Positions 15,968 through 24,565 of a DNA stretch of 64,000 nt are shown one piece after another (the stretch's first letter is position 1; each line of letters starts with the position of its first letter). Made by a program: the position numbers and the translations under genes. The notes under the pieces were generated by a model. The model saw only the letters and a program-made list of their open reading frames with translations, was not told the origin of the DNA and did not search any database. The stretch lies in NCBI GenBank assembly GCA_965212195.1, contig CBDBUW010000015.1, positions 124,001 to 188,000 on the forward strand. The letters are read 5' to 3'. This stretch comes from JAJCYK01 sp965212195 (lineage in GTDB: Bacteria; Bacteroidota; Bacteroidia; Cytophagales; Cyclobacteriaceae).

Positions 15968-18916
15968 ATGTCTTTAAAATACATATTTACGGCTTTTTGT
16001 TGTGTTTTTTTTATTAACGAGTTGTCGGCACAACAAGTTTACCGGTCCTCAACTGAGGAGCGGTGGGTAGATAGCGTATACCAAAACTTGAGCGAAGATC
16101 AGCGTATCGGTCAGCTGTTCATGGTGGCCGCCTATTCCAATAAAAACCCTGATCATAAGAAAGCCATTGAAAAGCTGATCAACCAATATCATTTGGGTGG
16201 ATTGATCTTTATGCAGGGTGGACCTGTTCGTCAAGCTCGCCTTACCAATCACTTTCAGCAACTTTCTAAAGTACCCTTGTTTATTGCTATGGATGCCGAA
16301 TGGGGCTTAGGCATGCGATTGGACAGCACCATCAGCTATCCCCGGCAAATGACCTTAGGGGCTATAAGCGATAACCAGGAAATTTATCGTATGGGTGAAG
16401 AAATTGCCCTGCAATGTCGACGATTAGGAGTACACATCAACTTTGCTCCAGTGGTTGACATCAATACCAATCCCGATAACCCGGTTATAGGGTCTCGATC
16501 CTTTGGCCAGAGCAAACACAACGTGACCCAGAAAGGGTTGGCTTACATGCGAGGCTTGGAATCTAAGGGGGTCATGGCCAATGCCAAACACTTCCCGGGA
16601 CATGGAGACACGGGTAAGGACTCCCACTATACACTGCCTGTAATTCAACACAACCGCCAGAGGTTGAAGAATGAAGAACTTTATCCCTTCCAGAAGTTGG
16701 TTGATAACGGGCTTCGCAGTACTATGGTGGCCCATTTGCACATCCCGGCGTTAGATCCCACACCAAACCGCGCCGCCACCTTGTCGCCAAAAGTTATTAA
16801 TGGTGTATTGCGAGAGGAAATGAACTTCCAGGGTTTGGTTTTCACCGACGCCCTGAACATGAAAGGGGTTACTCAGTTTTTTAAGCCCGGAGATATTGAG
16901 GTACAGGCGTTGTTAGCGGGTAATGATGTTTTGCTGTTTTCAGAAGATGTGCCAGCGGCGGTACGCCAGATTAAAGCAGCGCTGGCCCAGGAAAAACTGG
17001 GTGACAAACTGCTGGAAGATAAAGTTAAAAAAATTCTTAAAGCGAAATACCAAGCAGGTTTGAATCAATATCAACCTGCTAACCTAGACAATCTGCACCG
17101 ATATTTGAATCGACCGGAAGCACGGTTAGTCAACCGCAGACTATACCAAAAGGCCTTGACGGTAGTCAATAATCGTCGGTCCAATATTCCTGTAAAAGTT
17201 TTGGATACCACATATTTTGCCTCCCTGACCATTGGAATAAATGGGAAAAATACCTTCCAAAAAAGACTCAGCAAATATGCATCATTCAACCACTATCAGT
17301 TAGGTAAAAACGCCAAGACCACTGCTGAGTATGAGAAGTTGCTAACCAAGTTGGAAAACTTCAACCAAGTGGTAGTAGGCCTACATAACCTTAGTAATTC
17401 TCGGTCTAGGAAATATGGTATCAACCTAAAGGATATCGAATTCATCAAACAACTGCAGAAGAGGACCAACGTAATCGTAGTGGTATTCGGCAATCCCTAC
17501 AGTCTTCAATATCTTCAGGACATCGATCACTTGATCTGTGCTTATGAAGATAAAGAAATTACCCACGATGTAGTTCCTCAGTTAATCTTTGGAGCCATTG
17601 GCGCCAATGGCAGTTTACCAGTGAGTTCTGGGAGCTTAACAGCAGGTCAGGGTCACACTACTGCGCCACTTAAGCGATTGGGATATGACTTGCCAGAAAG
17701 TGTTGGTATGGACTCCAGAGTACTGGCTCGTATTGACGCCATCGCGGAAGAGGCCATAAGAGACCAGGCTACACCGGGTTGTCAGGTGTTGGTGGCTCGC
17801 AAGGGAAAAGTCATTTTCGAGAAATCCTATGGTTATTTCACTTACGACAGCCTGAATGAAGTTACAGATGAAACTTTGTACGACATAGCCAGTATTACCA
17901 AAGTTATGGCCACCTTACAGGCGGTGATGTTCCTGGAGGAACGGGGAGTGTTAGACATTAACAAAAAAGCTTCATCCTATTTACCGGAGCTTCAAGAGAG
18001 TAATAAGAAGAATATTTATATCAGGGATTTGCTTACCCATCAAGCAGGGCTTCTGCCTTTCATACCTTTTTGGAGACGCACCATAGATGAGGTAGGGTTA
18101 AACCCAGAAATCTACAGCGCTTTTCCCGAGCAGAATTTCCAAAATCAGATCTCCTTAGGACTGTATAGTATCAACTCCTTGCAAGATAGTTTATGGCATT
18201 GGACCATAGATTCCAAATTGCGACCTGCCCGTTTCCGAAGGGGAAGCCACTATACCTATAAGTATAGCGACATGGGATTCTATATTCTGAAGAAACTCAC
18301 TGAAAATTATCTGAACCAGCCTATTGAACAGTTTCTGGAGCAGAATTACTACCGGCCGTTGGGACTAACCACCATGACCTATCTGCCACTATGTAAATTC
18401 CCTTTAGAACGAATAGCACCCACCGAGGACGACAAATATTTCAGGAATGCCTTAATTTGCGGCACAGTACATGATCAGGGCGCTGCCATGTTTGGAGGCA
18501 TAGCGGGTCATGCAGGTATTTTCAGTAACGCCACTGACCTGGCGATAATGGCTCAAATGAATTTACAGGATGGCTACTACGGAGGAACTCGTTATCTCCA
18601 AGACGGAACTCTATCGAAGTTTACTCGTCAGCAATCTTCGAAAAACCGTCGAGGGTTGGGTTGGGATAAACCGGAACGCAGCGGTCGTCCGGGACCTACT
18701 TCCCGATATGCCAGTACCCAAAGCTATGGACACACCGGATTTACCGGTACTTCCGTTTGGGTAGATCCGGAATTCGACCTGGTCTATGTTTTCTTATCCA
18801 ACAGGATCCACCCTAAGGCCAATAATTTTAAACTTATTAAAAGTAACATACGTACAAGGATTCAGGACGCTATCTATGAATCCATGTGGAGTTATAGAAA
18901 GGCTAATAAAAGCTAA
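15968..18916 (+). CDS. glycoside hydrolase family 3 / class C beta-lactamase-like fusion protein
   Basis: A 982-residue secreted two-enzyme protein with an N-terminal signal peptide (FCCVFFINELSAQQ). Residues ~30-380 form a GH3 N-terminal barrel of the NagZ type; the motif KHFPGHGDTGKDSH begins at Lys207 and carries the His/Asp general acid pair. A GH3 C-terminal-like domain follows (~390-560). The last ~390 residues are a serine beta-lactamase/penicillin-binding fold with SITK at 642-645, YSD in HYTYKYSD, and HTGFTG near the C-terminus. The pairing suggests periplasmic peptidoglycan (muropeptide) trimming and turnover. This fusion is a known Bacteroidota architecture. bshA starts 1 base after its stop. 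Confidence 0.92.
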   Translation: MSLKYIFTAFCCVFFINELSAQQVYRSSTEERWVDSVYQNLSEDQRIGQLFMVAAYSNKNPDHKKAIEKLINQYHLGGLIFMQGGPVRQARLTNHFQQLSKVPLFIAMDAEWGLGMRLDSTISYPRQMTLGAISDNQEIYRMGEEIALQCRRLGVHINFAPVVDINTNPDNPVIGSRSFGQSKHNVTQKGLAYMRGLESKGVMANAKHFPGHGDTGKDSHYTLPVIQHNRQRLKNEELYPFQKLVDNGLRSTMVAHLHIPALDPTPNRAATLSPKVINGVLREEMNFQGLVFTDALNMKGVTQFFKPGDIEVQALLAGNDVLLFSEDVPAAVRQIKAALAQEKLGDKLLEDKVKKILKAKYQAGLNQYQPANLDNLHRYLNRPEARLVNRRLYQKALTVVNNRRSNIPVKVLDTTYFASLTIGINGKNTFQKRLSKYASFNHYQLGKNAKTTAEYEKLLTKLENFNQVVVGLHNLSNSRSRKYGINLKDIEFIKQLQKRTNVIVVVFGNPYSLQYLQDIDHLICAYEDKEITHDVVPQLIFGAIGANGSLPVSSGSLTAGQGHTTAPLKRLGYDLPESVGMDSRVLARIDAIAEEAIRDQATPGCQVLVARKGKVIFEKSYGYFTYDSLNEVTDETLYDIASITKVMATLQAVMFLEERGVLDINKKASSYLPELQESNKKNIYIRDLLTHQAGLLPFIPFWRRTIDEVGLNPEIYSAFPEQNFQNQISLGLYSINSLQDSLWHWTIDSKLRPARFRRGSHYTYKYSDMGFYILKKLTENYLNQPIEQFLEQNYYRPLGLTTMTYLPLCKFPLERIAPTEDDKYFRNALICGTVHDQGAAMFGGIAGHAGIFSNATDLAIMAQMNLQDGYYGGTRYLQDGTLSKFTRQQSSKNRRGLGWDKPERSGRPGPTSRYASTQSYGHTGFTGTSVWVDPEFDLVYVFLSNRIHPKANNFKLIKSNIRTRIQDAIYESMWSYRKANKS

Positions 18917-18917
18917 C

Positions 18918-20057
18918 ATGAAGATAGGCATTGTTTGTTATCCCACTTTTGGAGGAAGCGGAGTGGTAGCAACGGAATTGGGAATTGCCCTGGCTAAAAA
19001 GGGACACAAGGTGCATTTCATTACTTACTCACAGCCCACACGCCTTGATTTTTTCAACGAGAATCTTTTCTACCATCAGGTTGATGTACCTAGCTATCCC
19101 CTTTTTCAATATCCACCATACGAGCTGGCTTTAGCCAGTCAGTTGGTAACTGTAATAAAGAGTGAATCGCTGGACTTATTGCATGTACACTATGCCATCC
19201 CCCATGCCTCTGCGGCTTACTTAGCTAAGCAGATTCTGCGTTCTGAAGGAATGGATATCCCTGTCATCACCACTTTACACGGCACCGACATCACCTTAGT
19301 GGGCAAGGATGCCTCCTACGAGCCAGTGGTAACATTTAGTATTAATCAGTCCGACGGGGTAACTGCCGTTTCCGAAAATTTAAAAGAGGACACTTATAGC
19401 CATTTCAAGATCAGTAAGGATATTCATGTTATCCCAAATTTTATCGATCTACAGCGCTTCAAAAAGCAAAAAAAGGATCATTTCAAAAAGGCTATTGCAC
19501 CTGAAGGTGAAAAACTTATTGTCCATACGTCAAATTTCAGGAAGGTAAAGCGGGTGGAAGATGTGGTCAGGGTATTTCACAACGTACGCCGGCATCTCAG
19601 GGCACGATTGCTGTTGGTGGGTGACGGGCCGGAACGCAACCATATTGAAGATTTCTGCAATGAACTGGGAAGTTGCGATGATGTGCGCTTTCTGGGTAAG
19701 CTGGAAGCCGTTGAAGAGGTACTGTCGGTATCGGATCTGTTCCTGATCCCTTCAGAAAAAGAAAGCTTCGGTTTAGCGGCCCTGGAGGCCATGGCCTGCG
19801 AAGTACCGGTAATTTCCAGTGACACCGGAGGTTTGCCAGAACTGATGGTCGATGGTAAAACGGGATTTGTGTGCCGTGTTGGTGATATAGAGGATATGAC
19901 CACGAAAGCCTTAACGGTGCTTAGTGACGACCACCTCCCCTCCTTTAAAGCGCATGCTTTGGCCCGGGCACAGGAATTTGATGTAGAGCGGATCTTGCCA
20001 ATTTATGAGGACTTCTACAACAGGATTCTGGAGCAGGCCACCAAGCCAATTTCTTAG
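18918..20057 (+). CDS. bshA: N-acetyl-alpha-D-glucosaminyl L-malate synthase BshA
   Basis: A 379-residue GT4 glycosyltransferase catalysing the first step of bacillithiol synthesis (UDP-GlcNAc plus L-malate). ATG 18918 gives MKIGIVCYPTFGGSGVVATELG, the diagnostic BshA N-terminus; the longer open frame from 18786 overlaps the GH3 gene and is rejected. HVHYAIPHA, the TTLHGTDITLVG block, SNFRKVKRVEDV and the nucleotide-sugar motif PSEKESFGLAALEAMA with EVPVISSDTGGLPE fit the family. Bacillithiol replaces glutathione in many Bacteroidota. It probably shares a transcript with the upstream GH3 fusion gene, although no functional link is evident. Confidence 0.95.
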   Translation: MKIGIVCYPTFGGSGVVATELGIALAKKGHKVHFITYSQPTRLDFFNENLFYHQVDVPSYPLFQYPPYELALASQLVTVIKSESLDLLHVHYAIPHASAAYLAKQILRSEGMDIPVITTLHGTDITLVGKDASYEPVVTFSINQSDGVTAVSENLKEDTYSHFKISKDIHVIPNFIDLQRFKKQKKDHFKKAIAPEGEKLIVHTSNFRKVKRVEDVVRVFHNVRRHLRARLLLVGDGPERNHIEDFCNELGSCDDVRFLGKLEAVEEVLSVSDLFLIPSEKESFGLAALEAMACEVPVISSDTGGLPELMVDGKTGFVCRVGDIEDMTTKALTVLSDDHLPSFKAHALARAQEFDVERILPIYEDFYNRILEQATKPIS

Positions 20058-20110
20058 GCTGATATAGTCAAATAATTCTCGATTTTTTATGGTTAAACCC
20101 CTTTATCCAC

Positions 20111-20118
20111 TAAATTTG
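20111..20118 (+). promoter_or_regulatory. TAnnTTTG -7 box upstream of the fatty-acid hydroxylase gene
   Basis: TAAATTTG is a perfect -7 match 26 bp before ATG 20145. Upstream sequence is T-rich (TTTTTTATGG at about 20084-20092) but lacks a clean TTG at the right distance. Confidence 0.4.
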
Positions 20119-20144
20119 TGGGAATATAGCAAATCAACGGAACT

Positions 20145-20783
20145 ATGAGTGATCACAGTAATGCTAGGAAACCTCAAAATCGGGGGACAAAAGTTCTTTT
20201 CAAGAATCCCATAATTGAACGATTGAGCCGTACTAATTCCGCCGTTCCGGTGAGCATATTTCTGGGGTTCGCTACCTTCTTAATGGCTTGGGGCTACACC
20301 TATTCCAGCCTTTCTGCTTTAACGCAAACCGCAGTGTTCTTTTTTGGTTTGATCTTATTCTCCTTTGTGGAATATTTGGTCCATCGATACGTATTTCACA
20401 TGATCACCAACACTAAACTAAAGGAGAAAATCCAGTATGCCTTCCACGGTGTGCATCATGAATTCCCCAAGGACACCTCAAGATTGGCCATGCCACCGGT
20501 GATCAGTGTGGTAATTGTGGCATTGTTATTTCTGATCTTTAGATTCACTATCGGGGAGTACACTTTTGGATTCCTTCCTGGCTTTATAACAGGATATTCC
20601 ATGTACCTCCTGGTGCACTACATTGTGCATGCTTATCAGCCTCCCAAGAACTTTTTCAAGACTCTTTGGATCCATCACGGCATCCATCACTATAAAGATC
20701 ATGAGCGGGCATTTGGGGTTTCTTCTCCGTTATGGGACTACATTTTTAGAACGATGCCTAAAAAAACAAAAGTCACTAAATAG
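20145..20783 (+). CDS. sterol desaturase / fatty acid 2-hydroxylase family protein
   Basis: A 212-residue membrane di-iron enzyme. It has the histidine clusters of the fatty acid hydroxylase superfamily: HRYVFH, HGVHHEFPKD, HYIVHAY and HHGIHHYKDHE, set among four hydrophobic segments. It is closest in layout to fatty acid 2-hydroxylases that act on amide-linked lipids. In this genome, which also carries a sulfonolipid-type phosphosulfolactate synthase, the substrate could be the N-acyl chain of sulfonolipid or ceramide-like lipid; that link is inference. A single gene with its own -7 box and a strong terminator. Confidence 0.88.
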   Translation: MSDHSNARKPQNRGTKVLFKNPIIERLSRTNSAVPVSIFLGFATFLMAWGYTYSSLSALTQTAVFFFGLILFSFVEYLVHRYVFHMITNTKLKEKIQYAFHGVHHEFPKDTSRLAMPPVISVVIVALLFLIFRFTIGEYTFGFLPGFITGYSMYLLVHYIVHAYQPPKNFFKTLWIHHGIHHYKDHERAFGVSSPLWDYIFRTMPKKTKVTK

Positions 20784-20813
20784 TGACTTAACAGACAGAT
20801 ACCATAAATGAGG

Positions 20814-20845
20814 AGGACTGCTAAACAGCAGTCCTTCTTTATTTT
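20814..20845 (+). terminator. Rho-independent terminator
   Basis: A perfect 9-bp stem, AGGACTGCT (20814-20822) with AGCAGTCCT (20827-20835), a 4-nt loop, then TCTTTATTTT. It ends the hydroxylase transcript; the minus strand lacks a T run. Confidence 0.85.
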
Positions 20846-20863
20846 ATAATAAACGCAAATTTC

Positions 20864-21001
20864 TTATGACTTGATGTCCTGAGGTTGTTCAGCAGCTTTC
20901 TCCACGGGTTGCTTGGAGTAGGTAGGACAAGACCGTTGGGTACAACTTGTTGCGAACAAGAACATAAGCACACCAAATACAACTGTTAACGACTTTTTCA
21001 T
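20864..21001 (-). CDS. 45-residue lipoprotein, unknown function
   Basis: Below ordinary length cut-offs, but the reading is convincing. On the minus strand ATG at 21001 gives MKKSLTVVFGVLMFLF, then the lipobox ATSC, then TQRSCPTYSKQPVEK, ending IKS-stop at 20864. The N-terminal Lys pair, hydrophobic core and lipidated Cys are textbook; the mature peptide would be only about 26 residues with a CPxY motif. Very small lipoproteins of this kind are common in Bacteroidota; their role is unknown. Upstream (21002-21251) is an AT-rich intergenic stretch that separates it from the divergent VWA gene. Confidence 0.7.
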   Translation of the reverse strand: MKKSLTVVFGVLMFLFATSCTQRSCPTYSKQPVEKAAEQPQDIKS

Positions 21002-21251
21002 TTTAATGAAGCTTTTTTACCTATTTAACACCTATTATACCACCTAAATTATAAACATTAATTTGCTTAACATAGTATAATATATTGTTTATTTTTCAAG
21101 AATTAATGCATCAAATATAGGAATAAAACCCTGTCAGTTTTTGTTAATAGTGGCAAATTTAGTACATGGATATGTAAATGCCTTCAATTCAAAAACGGCT
21201 CCTTTTCCTTTATTTTGAACATAATTTCCCGTTCGCAGGTTCTATTAACGC

Positions 21252-22349
21252 ATGAAAGGTTACCGATTCAGCCAGTTTATATCTCTTGAAAAATCCGGCA
21301 AAGCCAGTTTTGAGGATTTGCTCAAGATCTTCATGCAAATGATGGTGATCACATCCGGAGATGTAGCGGAAACTTTGCAGTGGTTGGTAGAAGTGGATAA
21401 ACAGCACAATCTAACGGACGACAAGTACGGGATCGGCGATTTTATTGAAGACTTGAAAAGAAAGGGCTATTTAGAGGAGAATCCCGTCAATGGTAGCCTC
21501 ACTTTAACGGCTAAAAGCGAACAGCAGATCAGGCGTTCGGCCCTGGAGGAGATTTTCGGAAAGCTAAAAAAGTCCGGTAAAGGCCAACATCATACCCGGT
21601 TTACGGGTACCGGTGATGAAGTAGGTACGGATCGTCGTAATTTTGAGTTTGGCGATGCCCCGGAACAGATCGCTTTGACGGACTCCTTAAGAAACGCCCA
21701 GATCAATCATGGGACTAGTGATTTCATGCTTACTCAAGATGACCTTGAGGTGGTCGACAATGAATTCAAGACCCAAACCTCCACCGTTTTGATGATCGAC
21801 ATTTCCCATTCCATGATCTTGTACGGGGAGGACCGCATTACTCCCGCCAAGAAAGTGGCCATGGCGCTGTCGGAACTTATCACTACCAAATACCCGAAAG
21901 ATACCCTGGACATTCTGGTATTTGGCAATGATGCCTGGCAAATCAACATCAAGGACCTCCCTTATCTAAAGGTAGGTCCCTATCATACTAATACAGTAGC
22001 AGGGTTGGAACTAGCCATGGATATACTGAGGCGTAAGAAAAATAAGAACAAGCAGATCTTCATGATTACCGATGGGAAGCCCACCTGTATCAAACAAGGC
22101 ATAAAATATTATAAGAACAGTTTCGGATTAGATGGCAAGATCCTTCGTAAAACCTTGAATCTGGCCATCCAATGTCGCAAGCTGAGTATTCCCATAACCA
22201 CTTTCATGATTGCCAGTGACCCTTACTTGCAGCGATTTGTGCGGGAGTTCACACAGGCCAACAATGGCAATGCTTACTACAGCAGTTTAAAAGGGTTGGG
22301 ACATTTGGTGTTTGAAGATTACAGAAGGAATCGCAGGAAGAACTTTTAA
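21252..22349 (+). CDS. VWA domain-containing protein, partner of MoxR-type ATPase
   Basis: A 365-residue soluble protein. The C-terminal ~190 residues form a von Willebrand A domain with the MIDAS metal site: DISHSM, later a Thr in HTNTVAGL, and MITDGKPT. The N-terminal ~150 residues are helical and charged. It lies 9 bp before a MoxR-like AAA+ gene, the classic ATPase/VWA chaperone pair in which the ATPase remodels a client bound through the VWA protein. The client is not identified; such systems assemble metal centres or respond to envelope stress. Confidence 0.88.
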   Translation: MKGYRFSQFISLEKSGKASFEDLLKIFMQMMVITSGDVAETLQWLVEVDKQHNLTDDKYGIGDFIEDLKRKGYLEENPVNGSLTLTAKSEQQIRRSALEEIFGKLKKSGKGQHHTRFTGTGDEVGTDRRNFEFGDAPEQIALTDSLRNAQINHGTSDFMLTQDDLEVVDNEFKTQTSTVLMIDISHSMILYGEDRITPAKKVAMALSELITTKYPKDTLDILVFGNDAWQINIKDLPYLKVGPYHTNTVAGLELAMDILRRKKNKNKQIFMITDGKPTCIKQGIKYYKNSFGLDGKILRKTLNLAIQCRKLSIPITTFMIASDPYLQRFVREFTQANNGNAYYSSLKGLGHLVFEDYRRNRRKNF

Positions 22350-22358
22350 ATTACTAGC

Positions 22359-23876
22359 ATGAGCTATTACAATTTGACTGCTGAGCAGTTGATGAACATA
22401 CGTACTCTGGGTGAGTTGAAGGCTTCGGGTTATCAGCCCAGGCCGGTCAAGGAAGAGTTAAGGGCAAACCTTATCCAGAAAATAAAACAGGGTGTGGAAG
22501 TGTTTCCAGGAATATGGGGATATGAAGAAACCGTAATTCCGGACCTTGAGCGGGCCGTATTGTCACGTCATAATATCAACTTACTGGGATTGCGTGGACA
22601 AGCCAAGACCCGCCTGGCCCGGCAAATGGTGGAACTACTGGATCCCTTTATTCCCGTCATTGAAGGCAGCGAACTTAATGATGATCCCTTATTACCCATT
22701 TCCTCACAAGGCAAGGAAGTGGTAAGTACTATGGGGGATCAGACCCCGGTTGCCTGGCTACCCCGAGAAAATCGCTACACTGAAAAACTGGCCACTCCCG
22801 ATGTATCCATCGCTGATCTTATTGGTGATGTGGATCCTATTAAAGCTGCTTCATTAAAGCTTCCTTATTCCGATCCCAAAGTGATCCACTATGGACTGGT
22901 GCCCCGATCACATCGAGGAATTTTTGTAATCAATGAGCTCCCCGATCTGCAGGCCCGTATACAAGTGGCTCTGTTCAACATTCTACAAGAGGGCGACATC
23001 CAGATAAGAGGATTCAAATTACGGTTGCCATTGGACATACAATTTATCTTTACCGCCAACCCTGAAGATTATACCAATCGGGGCAGTATAGTTACACCCT
23101 TGAAGGATCGCATCGATAGTCAGGTGATCACCCACTATCCGAAGTCCTTGGAAGTCAGCAAGAAGATCACTCAGCAGGAAGCCCGTTTGAAAGAAGAGCA
23201 GAAAGGAAAGGTTCTAATGAATGCCATTGCCGAAGATCTGGTGGAACAGATCGCCATTGAAGCTCGCGACAGCGAATATGTGGATGAAAAGAGCGGGGTG
23301 TCTGCCAGGCTAACCATCAGCGCTTATGAAAACCTTTGGAGTGCTGCCGAGCGACGGGCTTTGAGAGACAGCGACCGCGAAACCGCCATACGAATTTCGG
23401 ATTTCGTTGGTGTGATCCCTGCGATCACTGGAAAAGTGGAGTTGGTCTACGAAGGTGAACAGGAAGGGGCGGGTATTGTGGCCTACAACCTTATCGGAAA
23501 AGCCATCCGCAGCCAATTCCTCAATTTCTTCCCCAACCCGGAGGACTTCCGAAAGAAAAAAGAAGCCAGCCCTTTCAAGGAAATAACAGATTATTTCGGA
23601 GACGGCCACACCATAGACCTGTATCATGACGATCCCGATTCCAAATACCAGTCTAAATTGAATCAGGTTCCAGGGTTGAAGGCCTTGGTAAAAAAATATC
23701 AGCCTGATGCAGCAGATCAGGACCGTTTCTTCCTTATGGAATTTGCCCTTCACGGATTAGCGGAATACTCACTGTTAAGCAAGAATCCGCTGGTATCGGG
23801 TTTGCAATTCAAGGATCTGTTGAGCGGCATGTTTACCATGCCGGATCTGGAAGATGATGATTTTGATGAACTTTAG
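22359..23876 (+). CDS. MoxR/magnesium-chelatase-like AAA+ ATPase
   Basis: A 505-residue AAA+ protein. Walker A reads GLRGQAKTR (GxxGxAKT, the MoxR style), Walker B is FVINELPDL, and the sensor region FIFTANPEDYTNRG precedes the arginine finger region (PLKDRIDSQ). The long N-terminal region and the C-terminal ~130 residues are outside the core ATPase. Proteins like this are often labelled sigma-54-interacting or magnesium chelatase, but no DNA-binding or chelatase features are seen. It is read 9 bp after the VWA gene, so the two probably act together. A third gene follows 11 bp later. Confidence 0.88.
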   Translation: MSYYNLTAEQLMNIRTLGELKASGYQPRPVKEELRANLIQKIKQGVEVFPGIWGYEETVIPDLERAVLSRHNINLLGLRGQAKTRLARQMVELLDPFIPVIEGSELNDDPLLPISSQGKEVVSTMGDQTPVAWLPRENRYTEKLATPDVSIADLIGDVDPIKAASLKLPYSDPKVIHYGLVPRSHRGIFVINELPDLQARIQVALFNILQEGDIQIRGFKLRLPLDIQFIFTANPEDYTNRGSIVTPLKDRIDSQVITHYPKSLEVSKKITQQEARLKEEQKGKVLMNAIAEDLVEQIAIEARDSEYVDEKSGVSARLTISAYENLWSAAERRALRDSDRETAIRISDFVGVIPAITGKVELVYEGEQEGAGIVAYNLIGKAIRSQFLNFFPNPEDFRKKKEASPFKEITDYFGDGHTIDLYHDDPDSKYQSKLNQVPGLKALVKKYQPDAADQDRFFLMEFALHGLAEYSLLSKNPLVSGLQFKDLLSGMFTMPDLEDDDFDEL

Positions 23877-23887
23877 TATGTATTGCC

Positions 23888-24550
23888 ATGAAGCTGGGGG
23901 AAATCAAGCGGCTGGTGGCACAAGGTGAAACCGAATTCCTGGAGTTCAAAACCAAAGCCAACCACCCAGAAAAAATTATCAGGGAGATCATCGCTTTTGC
24001 CAACACCAAAGGCGGGAGGCTGCTTATTGGAGTAAACGATGATGGCAGCATCAACGGCTTAAAAGATGCCGCAGAGGAGCACTATATTTTGGAAAGAGCC
24101 GTTAAAAATTTCTGTGTGCCAAAAATTTCCTATAATTCTGAAATAATCCCGGTCAGTGGTAAAAAATCTATAATAATTTATACTATTTTTGAGAGTGAAT
24201 TTAAGCCCCACTGTGCGGTCTTCAACCGGGACAAAAGATGGCACAAAGGATACATTAGAGTGGCCGATAAAAGTGTGCAGGCCAGTAAGGAAATGAAGGA
24301 AATCCTCAGAAGGGAGCGCAAAGCGACCGCAGTGAAATTTACTTACGGACCAAAGGAACAAATCCTGATGAAATATTTGGACCAGCATGATTTCATCACC
24401 TTAAAAGATTTTGCACAACTTGCCGGCATTCGCCCCTATTTAGCCTCACGAACCTTAATCACCTTGGTGTTGGCTAATGTATTACAAATCATCCCCCGTG
24501 AAGGTGAAGATCTATACCGATTTAACAGCGCAAACTTGGTGAGCAAGTAG
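23888..24550 (+). CDS. AlbA/Schlafen-type putative DNA- or RNA-binding protein
   Basis: A 220-residue protein whose N-terminal ~110 residues match the AlbA_2 (Schlafen-like) domain: ETEFLEFKTKAN, the IIAFANTKGGRLLIGVNDDGSINGL signature, then a mixed alpha/beta region. The C-terminal ~80 residues look like a winged helix (LKDFAQLAGIRPYLASRTLITLVLANVLQ). Such proteins are usually taken as regulators or nucleases; active-site residues cannot be assigned here. It is positioned between the MoxR/VWA pair and the PhoH gene with short gaps (11 and 15 bp), so all four may form one operon. Confidence 0.85.
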   Translation: MKLGEIKRLVAQGETEFLEFKTKANHPEKIIREIIAFANTKGGRLLIGVNDDGSINGLKDAAEEHYILERAVKNFCVPKISYNSEIIPVSGKKSIIIYTIFESEFKPHCAVFNRDKRWHKGYIRVADKSVQASKEMKEILRRERKATAVKFTYGPKEQILMKYLDQHDFITLKDFAQLAGIRPYLASRTLITLVLANVLQIIPREGEDLYRFNSANLVSK

Positions 24551-24565
24551 AAATTTTTTCCATTT

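Noticed and set aside
18786..18917. N-terminal extension of bshA
   Set aside because: It overlaps the GH3 fusion gene and lacks BshA similarity; MKIGIVCYPTFGGSG at 18918 is the family start.
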